Shown in pieces: positions 35,801 through 47,511 of a DNA stretch of 64,000 nt. The notes below the pieces were generated by a model that was given only the letters and a program-made list of their open reading frames with translations, ran no database searches and was not told the origin of the DNA. The translations under genes and the position numbers were made by a program. The stretch covers positions 448-64,447 of the forward strand of contig DPHD01000073.1 of NCBI GenBank assembly GCA_003523085.1, in the 5' to 3' direction. This DNA comes from Oceanospirillaceae bacterium. Lineage in GTDB: Bacteria > Pseudomonadota > Gammaproteobacteria > Pseudomonadales > Balneatricaceae. The number at the start of each line of letters is the position of its first letter. Within the stretch, counting starts at the first letter, position 1.

Positions 35801-37867
35801 CTAATCGGCTTCGCAAGGTTTAAGCCAGACGCTGGTATCGTGAAATACGGCACCACCAAAGGGTAGTCCAGCTTCGGCGCTGGTTAAGGCGTTAATGCCT
35901 ACGTTGCCACTAAAGGCCTTGTTAGGCCAGATAGACTCACACACAACAGTGCCTTGTTGTAAGCCTTCGAAGACTTTAATTGGCAGTTTCACAGCGCCCT
36001 TTTGATTACCTACTTCCACCAAGTCGCCGTTGCTTAGGCCTAGCGCTAAGCAATCCTTAGGGTGCATCATTAGGTCAGGCTGTTTTTCTAGGCGTAAGGA
36101 GAAGGGTGCTTCGGTGAAGGTGGTGTTAAGAAAGTGGCGTGCGGGCGCCGTGACTAGGCGCCAACGTTGTTTGGCGGTGGTGGGGTCGGTAATGTCTAGG
36201 TGGTCGGCAAAGGGGCTGCAATTGACTTTACCTAATAACAGTTCATCCCAACCATGGCGGAAATGAAACTTACCATCGGCGTGACCAAAGCCGTTTAAGT
36301 AGTGGGCCTCATCAAACGGCACGGCACAATCGACCCAATTATCGCGCCATAAATCGTTCCAGTTGATACTGTCACTGGCTTCAACAGTGTGTTGCATCAG
36401 CTGTAGTTCACCCATGTGAAAGCTTGGGTGTGTAGAACCTAGCCGTTGTCCTAGTTGGTTGATTAACCAGTGATTACTGCGACATTCCCCAGGCGGCTCG
36501 ATGATTTTGCGACTCAGTTGGATGTGGGTGTGTCCGCCACCTAAATAGATGTCGTCGTGCTCCAAAAACATGGTTGCAGGCAGCACTAGGTCTGCCATGG
36601 CGGCAGTTTCAGTCATAAACTGTTCGTGTACACAAATAAATAGGTCGTTGCGCTCAAAGCCCTGGCGCACCAAATTGGATTCTGGCGCCACCACCATGGG
36701 GTTAGTGCTTTGTACTAAAATGGCTTTGATAGGGCCCTTTGCTTGTAAATCGTGTTTGTCGTTAGTCAATACGGGGCCAATACGTGATTGGTCTAATTCG
36801 CGGGTGTTTAGATCAACAACGTCCAAGCCTCTGATGGCCGTAAAATCCACCTCGTACATACCTGAATTACTGTACAAGGCACCGCCACCTAGGTGTTTCC
36901 ACGCTCCAGTAACGGCTGGCAAACAGCTGGCTGCATGCATATTGAAGGCGCCATTACGACTACGAGTAAAGCCATAACCTAAGCGCATAAAGGTTTGTGG
37001 GTTGTCGCCGTACCATTGGGCAAAGGTCTCAATATCGGCCACATCTAGGCCAGTGATGGCCGCTGCCCAGGTGGGCGTGCGTGTGGTTAGGTGTTGCTCT
37101 AAACCCTTGGGGTCATCGGTGTATTGGTTAAGGTAGTCCCAGTCGGCGTAGTTATCACGAAACAAACAGTGCATTACGGCACAGGCTAAGGCTCCATCGG
37201 TACCTGGTTTTAACATCAAGTGTAGATCCGACTTTTGCGCGGTGGCCGTACGGTAGGGGTCGATGACCACAAGTTTGGCGTGACTTGTTTTTTTGCCTTT
37301 ATTGACATGATGCATGACGTTAATTTGTGTATGTACGGGGTTGCCGCCCCAAACGACGACTAAGGTTGCGTGTTCGATTTCCCGTGGATCAAGGCCGCGT
37401 TTTAAGCCGGTACCGGCAATATAACCGGCGTCGGGTAAGCTGGTACAGATGGTGGACTTTTGCCTAGAGTAGCCTAGGCAGTGTGTTAATCGATCTATGG
37501 AGTCGCGTTGCACAAGGCCCATGGTGCCGGCGTAGTGGTAGGGCCAGATGGCCTCTGGGCCATATTTATCTGCCACATGGCTAAATTTATCAACCATCAG
37601 CTGTAATGCTTGATCCCAACTGATGGGGCTAAAAGCCCCAATGCCGACACCTTTTTTACCCGTGCGCAGTAGCGGCTGAGTGAGTCGGTCTGGGTGATGG
37701 ATGCGATCCTTATAACGCGCAACCTTGGCGCAAATCACACCCTGGGTGTAGGTTTGCTCTTTATTGCCATACACGCCACCGATGGTATGGCTGTCTATAC
37801 GCTCCACCTGTAAAGCGCATACGCTGGGGCAGTCGTGGGGGCAAGTGGCGGCAAGTCGTTGCATCAT
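35801..37867 (-). CDS. Molybdopterin-dependent oxidoreductase, DMSO reductase superfamily, [4Fe-4S] type
   Basis: 688 aa cytoplasmic-looking enzyme with no Tat signal. The N-terminal cluster cysteines are Cys9, Cys13, Cys17 and Cys46 in CPHDCPSVC and GVICAKV. Molybdopterin-domain blocks include VVWGGNPVHTQIN, VVIDPYRTATAQKSD and LKPGTDGAL, and a C-terminal dinucleotide-binding domain starts near RWRLVTAPARHFLN. A Cys in ICTSLPDAG may ligate the metal. It stands alone with no electron-transfer or membrane subunit genes, so substrate and redox partner are unknown. It is divergent from tmcA across 59 bp. Confidence 0.88.
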   Translation of the reverse strand: MMQRLAATCPHDCPSVCALQVERIDSHTIGGVYGNKEQTYTQGVICAKVARYKDRIHHPDRLTQPLLRTGKKGVGIGAFSPISWDQALQLMVDKFSHVADKYGPEAIWPYHYAGTMGLVQRDSIDRLTHCLGYSRQKSTICTSLPDAGYIAGTGLKRGLDPREIEHATLVVVWGGNPVHTQINVMHHVNKGKKTSHAKLVVIDPYRTATAQKSDLHLMLKPGTDGALACAVMHCLFRDNYADWDYLNQYTDDPKGLEQHLTTRTPTWAAAITGLDVADIETFAQWYGDNPQTFMRLGYGFTRSRNGAFNMHAASCLPAVTGAWKHLGGGALYSNSGMYEVDFTAIRGLDVVDLNTRELDQSRIGPVLTNDKHDLQAKGPIKAILVQSTNPMVVAPESNLVRQGFERNDLFICVHEQFMTETAAMADLVLPATMFLEHDDIYLGGGHTHIQLSRKIIEPPGECRSNHWLINQLGQRLGSTHPSFHMGELQLMQHTVEASDSINWNDLWRDNWVDCAVPFDEAHYLNGFGHADGKFHFRHGWDELLLGKVNCSPFADHLDITDPTTAKQRWRLVTAPARHFLNTTFTEAPFSLRLEKQPDLMMHPKDCLALGLSNGDLVEVGNQKGAVKLPIKVFEGLQQGTVVCESIWPNKAFSGNVGINALTSAEAGLPFGGAVFHDTSVWLKPCEAD

Positions 37868-37926
37868 CGGTTAGATCACAGGTTAGTCTAGTTGCATGGG
37901 TTATAAGGAGTGTACAATAAAACCTC

Positions 37927-39978
37927 GTGTTAGCCACCTTGGATCTACTTGTTTTGCAAACCTTAACTCATTGGCTTGATGTCGATCGCCACATTGATGT
38001 AGCACGGTGTAATGGTCATCGGTTTATGTTGGTATTAGCCATGGACCTTGATCTGGCACAACCCCATGTCCGCCAAGTGCAACAGGCCATCGGTGATTGT
38101 TTGTGGGTCAATGTCGCTAATGCTCCATTAGAGCGTAGCATTAACGCATCGCAAGCCTCTCAGGTGTTAGGGTCCAACCGTTTGGGTGTGATTTATAATG
38201 CCCATGAAGAATTTAATGCCAGTGCTTTTAGTGCGCTGGCTGGTACTATTGAAGCCGGCGGTATCATGGTCCTGCTGACGCCTGAATTACCGCAATGGGT
38301 GGCCACGTGCGACCAACAATCGTTGGCCTATGGGCAGCCTAAACAGGGCTGTAAGTCATGGTTTAAATACTGGTGGATTAAACAATGGGCGCAGCACGAC
38401 GCTGCTTGTCTGTATAGTCCACAGGCAAATACGGCTGACAAAGCGCTTGAAAATCTTATTAGTCAACCGGTGGGCGCAGCTATGCTCGATGATGCTCGGC
38501 TAAAGCCAAGCCTGCACCAGCAGCAGATAATCGATCGCTTAGTTACAGCACACGATTTACAAGTACCCATGATCTATTGCCTCAATGCGCCACGAGGCCG
38601 AGGCAAGTCGTCTTGTTTAGGCTGGGCTATTAATGCCCTTGATACCTCGCTAACACCGTTGCCCATAATCGTTACTGCGCCAAGCAAGCGCGCCTTAATC
38701 AGTATGCAACATACAGCTGCACCGGCGCAGATTAATTTTTGGGCCTTGGATGCCTTGTTGCTCCAATTGCCAGCGGCGGCAATGTTGATCATTGATGAAG
38801 CTGCGGCTGTGCCGGTATCGCAATTAGCGCGTTTGGCGACTCATTATAAACTGTTGGTGCTGTCGTCTACCCAAGATGGTTATGAAGGCAGTGGTCAGGG
38901 ATATCGTCTTAAATTGCCACGGCTATTAGACCAGCTCAAGCTTGCTACCACGCAGCTGAGTTTGGCAGAACCCATGCGTTGGCGCCCACATGATCCCCTT
39001 GAAGAGTTGATAGTGGGGTCTTTTTTATGTCGCCAGATTTCCACTCACTGCAAGGCTCAACAACTGCAGTTAGCTGGGTGTGAACATCGGCAGGTGTCTG
39101 CTGAACAACTTACACAAAACCCTGAGTTGTTGCAGCAAGTGTATGGCTTGTTAATGTTATCGCACTATCAAACTAGTCCTCAAGATTTAAGAAACTTGCT
39201 GGACCATGCAACCCATCAGCTGCATGTGTGGCGCTACGAAAAAGAGATTGTAGGTGTGGTTTGGCTTAGCCAAGAGGGCGGCTTTGATAGAGACCTAGCC
39301 CACCAAGTGGAGCTGGGCCAGCGTCGCGTACCGGGGCACTTACTGGCTCAAATATTGGCTCAACAAGCAGGCTTTGGTGAGGCTGCGGGTTTATTGAGTT
39401 GGCGGGTTCAGCGTATCGCAGTCGACCCGAACCGCCAGCACCAAGGTCTGGGCAGCCTTATGTTGGGTCACATTAGCCTATTGGCTCGACAACAAGGTGT
39501 TGATTATTTAGGTGCTAGTTTTTCCGCCGATGCCCAGCTAATAAATTTCTGGTCCAGCAATGACTATCGTGCAGTGTGGTTAGGGTTGACTGCAGATGCG
39601 GCTACGGGGCTAAATAGTATTCAATTTATGTTGCCCTTGTCCCCCAACGCAGACACTCTTTTTGCGAGTTTGCGCAGTCATCTATACGGCTATTTAAAGT
39701 TTGCTAAACAAACTTGGTTTCAACACTTGGGTGATTTGCCATGGTTTATAGCTATGCATGAGTCCTTGGCTGAGCTGCCGCAATTATCACCAGCACAGAA
39801 GACACGGTTGCTTGAATTAGTGGCCCATGGCAGCGCCAATATACATGCGGGCATGTATATTTTAGAACCATTACTAGCCACTAGCCATGAGCAGCAGTTA
39901 TTAACCAAGAGCCCGCACCAGAGTAAAAAGGCCTATCAACAACAGGTTCGTAGGTTGGCCTTGCAATCTGTTTCATGA
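37927..39978 (+). CDS. tmcA: tRNA(Met) cytidine acetyltransferase TmcA
   Basis: Makes N4-acetylcytidine at wobble position 34 of elongator tRNA-Met using ATP and acetyl-CoA. In order: an N-terminal DUF1726 domain, a RecD-like helicase domain with Walker A APRGRGKSS and Walker B LLIIDEAAAVP, and a GNAT domain with VQRIAVDPNRQHQGLGSLML. A C-terminal tRNA-binding part follows. The start is a GTG with no strong ribosome site. At 683 aa it is near E. coli TmcA (671). Confidence 0.94.
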   Translation: MLATLDLLVLQTLTHWLDVDRHIDVARCNGHRFMLVLAMDLDLAQPHVRQVQQAIGDCLWVNVANAPLERSINASQASQVLGSNRLGVIYNAHEEFNASAFSALAGTIEAGGIMVLLTPELPQWVATCDQQSLAYGQPKQGCKSWFKYWWIKQWAQHDAACLYSPQANTADKALENLISQPVGAAMLDDARLKPSLHQQQIIDRLVTAHDLQVPMIYCLNAPRGRGKSSCLGWAINALDTSLTPLPIIVTAPSKRALISMQHTAAPAQINFWALDALLLQLPAAAMLIIDEAAAVPVSQLARLATHYKLLVLSSTQDGYEGSGQGYRLKLPRLLDQLKLATTQLSLAEPMRWRPHDPLEELIVGSFLCRQISTHCKAQQLQLAGCEHRQVSAEQLTQNPELLQQVYGLLMLSHYQTSPQDLRNLLDHATHQLHVWRYEKEIVGVVWLSQEGGFDRDLAHQVELGQRRVPGHLLAQILAQQAGFGEAAGLLSWRVQRIAVDPNRQHQGLGSLMLGHISLLARQQGVDYLGASFSADAQLINFWSSNDYRAVWLGLTADAATGLNSIQFMLPLSPNADTLFASLRSHLYGYLKFAKQTWFQHLGDLPWFIAMHESLAELPQLSPAQKTRLLELVAHGSANIHAGMYILEPLLATSHEQQLLTKSPHQSKKAYQQQVRRLALQSVS

Positions 39979-40055
39979 GATCTAGTAACACCCATAGCCA
40001 TTACTCGGTATACTGACGTCCATATTGATCTAGTCAACGGAATTTGCCCCTAATT

Positions 40056-41096
40056 ATGAGCGACATTAAACTCACACAATACAGTCATGGCGCTGGTTGC
40101 GGCTGTAAGATTGCACCCCAAGTGTTAGATACAATGCTGCAGTCTCAGTTGCCGAAATTCACCCATCCTAACCTAATAGTCGGTAACGAAAGCCGTGATG
40201 ATGCCGCCGTGTTTGACCTAGGCGACGGCTCAGGCATTATTAGCACCACAGATTTTTTTATGCCTATTGTTGATGACCCGTTTGATTTTGGACGCGTTGC
40301 GGCGACCAATGCCATAAGTGATGTATACGCCATGGGTGGTCAGCCGTTAATGGCCATCGCTATATTGGGTTGGCCAGTGGAAAAATTAGCCCCAGAAGTG
40401 GCTGCGCAAGTGATTGATGGCGCCCGCGATGTGTGTGCCAAAGCTAATATTTGTCTAGCCGGTGGCCACAGTATAGACGCCCCTGAACCTATTTTTGGTT
40501 TAGCGGTCACTGGAAGAGTTGCTCTAGAGCACTTGCAGCGTAACGACCAGGCTCAAGCAGGTGACCGGTTAATGCTCACCAAACCCTTAGGTGTAGGTAT
40601 TCTCACCACCGCTGAAAAACGCGGTATTTTACGCCCGCAAGACGTTAATTTGGCGCGTGACAATATGGTTAAACTCAATGATATTGGCGCCAAGCTAGCG
40701 CCCTTGGCTGGCGTGCATGCCATGACCGACGTCACCGGGTTTGGCCTTATGGGCCATCTTGTCGAAGTTTGTGAGGGCAGTCAATTACAAGCCCAAGTTA
40801 GCTTCGAAGCAGTGCCTCTGCTGACGGATTTAGCACATTATTTAGACCAGTCCTGCGTGCCTGGTGGCAGTGGCCGTAACTACCAAAGCTATGGTCACAA
40901 GTTGGGCCCACTCAGTGAGGCAAAAACCAATATTCTGTGTGACCCTCAAACCAGTGGTGGTTTATTGGTTGCTGTGGCGCCGGACCAAGTCAGTGCCGTA
41001 GAAAAGTACTGCCGAGATAACCAACAAGATTGTGTGTGGATCGGTGAGTTATCTACTCCTGACCCCACTCAGAAGCACTGGGTAGAGGTTATCTAA
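40056..41096 (+). CDS. selD: Selenophosphate synthase
   Basis: Makes selenophosphate from selenide and ATP. The N-terminus [11 protein letters not shown] has the active-site Cys17 (cysteine, not selenocysteine), followed by the nucleotide-binding [18 protein letters not shown] and [12 protein letters not shown] chose the ATG at 40056, which reproduces the E. coli N-terminus. It has 346 aa. mnmH follows after one base, so here the selenophosphate feeds 2-selenouridine in tRNA. No selA, selB or selC is visible in the window. Confidence 0.97.
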   Translation: MSDIKLTQYSHGAGCGCKIAPQVLDTMLQSQLPKFTHPNLIVGNESRDDAAVFDLGDGSGIISTTDFFMPIVDDPFDFGRVAATNAISDVYAMGGQPLMAIAILGWPVEKLAPEVAAQVIDGARDVCAKANICLAGGHSIDAPEPIFGLAVTGRVALEHLQRNDQAQAGDRLMLTKPLGVGILTTAEKRGILRPQDVNLARDNMVKLNDIGAKLAPLAGVHAMTDVTGFGLMGHLVEVCEGSQLQAQVSFEAVPLLTDLAHYLDQSCVPGGSGRNYQSYGHKLGPLSEAKTNILCDPQTSGGLLVAVAPDQVSAVEKYCRDNQQDCVWIGELSTPDPTQKHWVEVI

Positions 41097-41097
41097 A

Positions 41098-43357
<2,260 letters not shown>

Positions 43358-43368
43358 GAACTGATGCT

Positions 43369-44226
43369 ATGTCTTTAAATCAATTGTCAGAAGTAAAAGT
43401 TAGCGCTGGTCGCTTATTGCGTGTGGAGCACGAATCGAGCGCTTGTAACGGCACTATGACCTTTGCTGTGTTTTTACCGCCGCAAGCCAACAACGCTGAA
43501 GTCCCTGCGCTTTATTGGTTGTCTGGCTTAACCTGTAACGATGAAAACTTTAGCCAAAAGGCGGGTGCCTTTGCCACCGCTGCAGAACTTGGCATGGCCA
43601 TCATAATGCCCGACACCAGCCCACGTGGCGCCGGTGTAGCAGGTGAAGACGACGCCTATGATCTAGGCAGCGGCGCAGGTTTTTACCTTGATGCCAGCCA
43701 ATCTCCGTGGTCTACGGCGTACAACATGTATAGCTACGTGACCCAAGAGTTACCTGCGCTCATCACTGCCAACTATGCCGTCAATGAGCGAAGCGCGATT
43801 AGTGGACATTCTATGGGTGGCCACGGTGCCTTAATTTGCGCACTCAAAAATCCTGGTCAATACGCATCCGTGTCTGCTTTTGCCCCTATTACCTCGCCAT
43901 CTCAGTGTGCTTGGGGACAAAAAGGCCTTACCGCCTATATTGGCACAGACAAACGTGACTGGGCGCAATGGGACGCCAATCAGCTGGTACAAAGCAACCA
44001 GGATGCGGGTATTACGCCTCAAGCATTGCTTATCGACCAAGGCTCAAGCGATCCGTTTTACGCCGATCAACTTATGCCTGCGTTGTTTAATGCCACCTGT
44101 GAAAAGCTGCAGCATCCTTTGGATTACCGCGAGCGCGAAGGGTATGACCACAGTTACTACTACATCAGCAGTTTCATCGAAGAGCACCTGAGTTATCACG
44201 CTCAGCACTTAGGATTAACGGAATAA
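43369..44226 (+). CDS. fghA: S-formylglutathione hydrolase
   Basis: Esterase-D family enzyme that splits S-formylglutathione to formate and glutathione. The oxyanion region is YWLSGLTCNDENFSQKAG, the nucleophile Ser is in SGHSMGGHGAL, and the acid and base residues are in DQGSSDPFY and GYDHSYYYIS. At 285 aa it has normal length. It works directly after FrmA, and both genes share the same operon. The DUF2185 gene follows after 3 bp. Confidence 0.96.
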   Translation: MSLNQLSEVKVSAGRLLRVEHESSACNGTMTFAVFLPPQANNAEVPALYWLSGLTCNDENFSQKAGAFATAAELGMAIIMPDTSPRGAGVAGEDDAYDLGSGAGFYLDASQSPWSTAYNMYSYVTQELPALITANYAVNERSAISGHSMGGHGALICALKNPGQYASVSAFAPITSPSQCAWGQKGLTAYIGTDKRDWAQWDANQLVQSNQDAGITPQALLIDQGSSDPFYADQLMPALFNATCEKLQHPLDYREREGYDHSYYYISSFIEEHLSYHAQHLGLTE

Positions 44227-44229
44227 AAA

Positions 44230-44577
44230 ATGTCTGCAACACCTCGTCAAACACGCCATGGCCACATGGCACGAGTTTCTAAACTGGCCTTAGGTGATAA
44301 AGCCTTGCCTGTGCGCTTTATGTACAAAACCATTCCTGAACATGGCAATGACACCGGTTGGCGCTTATTTACCGGTTACGAAAGCCCAGAGTTTTTAGCC
44401 GAATTCGCCAATCTCGAGCCGTTTCCTTTGGCACCCATGTGTGACGTGGATGAAAGCCTAGATGGCTTGTTAGACCACAATGCTGGCACCGTTTGGGAAC
44501 GACAGCCAGGTCAAGAATGGCAACAAGTTCACGACTTCGAAATTCCAGTAGAAGAAGTGGATGTTGATGTGAGCTAA
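44230..44577 (+). CDS. DUF2185 domain protein
   Basis: 115 aa acidic, soluble protein with the DUF2185 pattern PVRFMYKTIPEHGNDTGWRL, then FTGYESPEF and a C-terminal WERQPGQEWQQVHDFEIP. Some relatives are annotated as immunity proteins, but no toxin gene is near. Its function here is unknown. It lies 3 bp after fghA, and its stop overlaps the ybfF ATG (TAATG). Confidence 0.82.
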   Translation: MSATPRQTRHGHMARVSKLALGDKALPVRFMYKTIPEHGNDTGWRLFTGYESPEFLAEFANLEPFPLAPMCDVDESLDGLLDHNAGTVWERQPGQEWQQVHDFEIPVEEVDVDVS

Positions 44578-45362
44578 TGCGACTCAATTACCAACAGTTC
44601 AATATCGGTGGGCAGTCTCCTTTTCTGGTTCTACATGGATTATTTGGTGCCCAAGATAATTGGCGTAGCCAAGCTTTGATTTGGGCACAAGATCGCCATG
44701 TGATTACCATGGACCTACGCAACCATGGTCTATCTGCACATGATGCACTCATGGATTACCCGTCCATGGCGGCCGACGTGATTGAAAGCATGGATGCGTT
44801 GGGGCTAGACAAGGTCGACTTGTTAGGCCACTCCATGGGTGGCAAGGTGGCTATTCAACTGGCCCTAGAGCACCCCCAAAGGCTACGAAGTTTAGTAGTG
44901 GCTGATATCGCTCCAGTCGCCTACGAACCACGCCACCAGGGCATACTAGAAGGCCTCAATAGCATAAACCTAAGCCAACTTAAGTCTCGCAAACAAGCCT
45001 TAGACCAATTAATTGAATACGAACCAGATCCCCGAGTGTGTCAATTTTTACTCAAAAGTCTGTATAAAAATGACACTGGTGAGTTTTGTTTACGCTACAA
45101 CCTAGCAGCTATTGAAGAAAACTATGCTGCGATAAGTGCAGCACCTCAAACCGCAGCACATGGTGCGCGCTATGTAGGTCCTACACTGATCATAAAAGGC
45201 GCTGAGTCTGCTTATATATTGCCCCAACACCAAGCTGCATTTAAAGCACTTTTGCCCCACACACAGCTTAAAATTATGGCTGGTTGTGGCCACTGGTTAC
45301 ATGCAGAAAAACCAGAACTGTTTTGCCGCTTGGTGTCTCGTTTTATGGTTAATCTTGGGTAG
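44577..45362 (+). CDS. ybfF: Alpha/beta-hydrolase, YbfF-type esterase
   Basis: 261 aa alpha/beta hydrolase. The oxyanion motif is LHGLFGAQDNW, the nucleophile Ser is in LLGHSMGGKVA, DLRNHGLSAH is a family segment, and the catalytic His is in GCGHWLHAEKPE. E. coli YbfF hydrolyses acyl-CoA and short esters, but the physiological substrate is unclear. It is coupled to the DUF2185 gene by a 1 bp TAATG overlap and to the glycosyltransferase by a 3 bp gap. Confidence 0.9.
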   Translation: MRLNYQQFNIGGQSPFLVLHGLFGAQDNWRSQALIWAQDRHVITMDLRNHGLSAHDALMDYPSMAADVIESMDALGLDKVDLLGHSMGGKVAIQLALEHPQRLRSLVVADIAPVAYEPRHQGILEGLNSINLSQLKSRKQALDQLIEYEPDPRVCQFLLKSLYKNDTGEFCLRYNLAAIEENYAAISAAPQTAAHGARYVGPTLIIKGAESAYILPQHQAAFKALLPHTQLKIMAGCGHWLHAEKPELFCRLVSRFMVNLG

Positions 45363-45365
45363 TTG

Positions 45366-46508
45366 ATGCGTATACTTTTGCTCTCCGCCTATGACGCCCA
45401 AAGCCATAAATACTGGCGAGAAGGGTTGGTCGCGCAGTTTTCTGAACATCACTGGACCCAACTAGTATTGCCCGGTCGTCACTTCAGCTGGCGTATTCGC
45501 GGTAACAGTATGCAATGGGCGTTAGGGGAAAGGGCGACCTTAGATCAACACTACAACCTGATTGTTGCGACTTCAATGGTAGATCTATCTGCCCTAAAAG
45601 GTATGGTGCCTAACCTTGCAAGCATACCGTCAATATTATACTTCCATGAAAACCAGTTTGATTATCCACCAAGTAGAGCTAATCAAAAAAATAATTTGGG
45701 CCCCAAAATAGTAACCCTCTATAGTGCCATTGCGGCCGACCAATTGGTATTTAACAGCCACTACAATCGACAGAGTTTTGTTACCGGTGTAACCCAAATG
45801 CTGAGCCAACTACCGGAGAAAATGCCGGTAAATGTGGCTCAGCTATTAGAGGAAAAGAGCATTGTATTACCCGTGCCTCTCAATTCACTGAAGGCTGTTG
45901 AACCGTCAAAGGCTTTTGATTCACTGTGGCCCAAAAGGGCAGGCGAGCATTTCCCATTGAGATTGGTGTGGCCCGCACGATGGGAGTACGACAAGGGCCC
46001 CAAACAGCTACAAAACATATTAAGGCAATTGGTTACACGGGGTGTGAAGTTTGAGTTGTGTGTTTTAGGTCAACAGTTTCGCCAAAAACCCGCTGAGTTT
46101 GAGCAAATTGCCACTGAATTTTCTAGTCACATTGTTCAATTTGGTTATGCCAAATCACGTCACCAGTATTTAAGCTGGTTGGCAGGTGCCGATATGGTGT
46201 TGTCCACTGCGCTGCATGAGTTTCAAGGCTTATCGGTACTAGAAGCAGTACAACTGGGCTGTCTCCCCATTTTACCTAACCGCTTGGTTTATCCAGAGTT
46301 GTTTGCGGCGCACTACTTGTATACATCCAACCTAGAGCAGCCCCTTAAAGAATCGGCCGATGCAGCGATACTGATTCAAAAACTGGGCGGAGCCATGGAG
46401 CAAGGTAACCCCGTAGCCACTTTTGTAGAGCATCTAACATGGTCGCTGATGAAAGCTAAATATGAAAAACTATTTAACAGCGTCTGTCACATAAGCATGG
46501 TAAAATGA
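45366..46508 (+). CDS. GTDC1/QTMAN-like glycosyltransferase (DUF3524 plus GT4), candidate tRNA-queuosine mannosyltransferase
   Basis: An N-terminal DUF3524 domain (about 1-165) carries YFHENQFDYP and VFNSHYNRQSFV. A GT-B C-terminal half carries LVWPARWEYDKGPK and LHEFQGLSVLEAVQLGC with LVYPELFAAHYLY. These blocks resemble human GTDC1, known as QTMAN, which mannosylates queuosine at position 34 of tRNA-Asp. The bacterial substrate is inferred. It has 380 aa from the ATG at 45366. It lies downstream of tmcA and selD-mnmH, also position-34 enzymes. No queuosine biosynthesis gene is in the window. Confidence 0.88.
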   Translation: MRILLLSAYDAQSHKYWREGLVAQFSEHHWTQLVLPGRHFSWRIRGNSMQWALGERATLDQHYNLIVATSMVDLSALKGMVPNLASIPSILYFHENQFDYPPSRANQKNNLGPKIVTLYSAIAADQLVFNSHYNRQSFVTGVTQMLSQLPEKMPVNVAQLLEEKSIVLPVPLNSLKAVEPSKAFDSLWPKRAGEHFPLRLVWPARWEYDKGPKQLQNILRQLVTRGVKFELCVLGQQFRQKPAEFEQIATEFSSHIVQFGYAKSRHQYLSWLAGADMVLSTALHEFQGLSVLEAVQLGCLPILPNRLVYPELFAAHYLYTSNLEQPLKESADAAILIQKLGGAMEQGNPVATFVEHLTWSLMKAKYEKLFNSVCHISMVK

Positions 46509-46548
46509 CGTCATAGCGTTAATCAACAAATCACTGAGTCCAACAGCC

Positions 46549-46728
46549 ATGACCCGTGCCAAAAAGAAAATGCCCGCCGTTTCCGGCGCAACCTTTAGTC
46601 CAAACAAAAAGACTAAGCCAGCACCAAAGCCGTTTTCTGCGACTAGTTATCAAACCCGTAAGCAAAAAGGGTTAGCCACCAAGAAGAAGCAAAAGTCGGT
46701 ATTCCAACAACACCAAGAAGAGAGCTAA
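46549..46728 (+). CDS. Small basic hypothetical protein, 59 aa
   Basis: A 59-residue open frame from ATG to TAA between the glycosyltransferase and the DUF599 gene. It begins MTRAKKKMPAVSGATFSP, is about one quarter Lys, and ends QQHQEES, so it could bind nucleic acid. There are no cysteines and no hydrophobic helix. The next gene starts 5 bp later. No clear ribosome site precedes it. It may be a real small protein in this gene row, but the evidence is position and absence of a competing frame. Confidence 0.55.
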   Translation: MTRAKKKMPAVSGATFSPNKKTKPAPKPFSATSYQTRKQKGLATKKKQKSVFQQHQEES

Positions 46729-46733
46729 CGCCA

Positions 46734-47498
46734 GTGGACTCAATCGCGTACTTCGTTGCTTCTGTGTTGCCTGATCAAGCTTGGAACTTACTGGCTTTAG
46801 CATGGTTTGTAGTTGCTGTGCGGGGCTACCAAGCCTACGCTATACGGGCATCTCGGCGTAAAGACTCATTAGCTGGGGTGTTACATGCGTATCGTCAACG
46901 CTGGATGATCCGTATGATTGGTCGTGATATGCGCATGGCTGACATTGCCGCAGTGGCCAATTTAGAACGCTACGTCACCTTATTCGCCTCGTCTAGCTTA
47001 CTGGTATTGGCCGGCTTAGTGACCTTGGTGGGCTACACCGACGATGTAGTGCACATCGGCAAAGGTATTCCATTTTTGCCGCCGCAGTCCGCTCTAGAGT
47101 GGCAGTTCAAACTGTTTATTTTGACCCTCTTGTTCGTGTATGCCTTTTTTAAGTTTACTTGGAGCCTGAGGCAATATGGATTTGCCACAGTAATGATTTC
47201 CAGCGCGCCGGTGGTGCATGGCGATATTTCTGACAACAAAGACCTGATGGACCACGTTAACCGTTCTGCAAAAGTATTGTCTATGGCAGGCAATAACTTT
47301 AACTTTGGTCTGCGGGCATACTATTACAGCCTGGCAGTGCTTACCTGGACCGTCCATCCTGCGGCATTTATGATCACCACCACGGCGGTGGTTTATATTC
47401 TCTACAGCCGCGAATTTAACTCCAGTTCCTTGGCAGAACTGAAGGGTTCTAATGACTCGAAGAACCGTAAAACCTTGGTAGACTATCATCTCATCTAA
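46734..47498 (+). CDS. DUF599 family membrane protein
   Basis: 254 aa with about four hydrophobic segments (near 15-30, 80-100, 125-145 and 205-225). Family pattern: MIRMIGRDMRMADIAAVANL and YGFATVMISSAPV, plus NFNFGLRAYYYSLA late. The function is not known. The GTG at 46734 follows AAGAGAG. It lies 5 bp after the small basic ORF and 13 bp before the first thioesterase. Confidence 0.87.
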   Translation: MDSIAYFVASVLPDQAWNLLALAWFVVAVRGYQAYAIRASRRKDSLAGVLHAYRQRWMIRMIGRDMRMADIAAVANLERYVTLFASSSLLVLAGLVTLVGYTDDVVHIGKGIPFLPPQSALEWQFKLFILTLLFVYAFFKFTWSLRQYGFATVMISSAPVVHGDISDNKDLMDHVNRSAKVLSMAGNNFNFGLRAYYYSLAVLTWTVHPAAFMITTTAVVYILYSREFNSSSLAELKGSNDSKNRKTLVDYHLI

Positions 47499-47511
47499 CG
47501 TTTAAAGAGAT

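Noticed and set aside
44230..44577. DUF2185 protein as an immunity protein of a toxin system
   Set aside because: No polymorphic toxin or secretion gene lies nearby and it is embedded with housekeeping genes.
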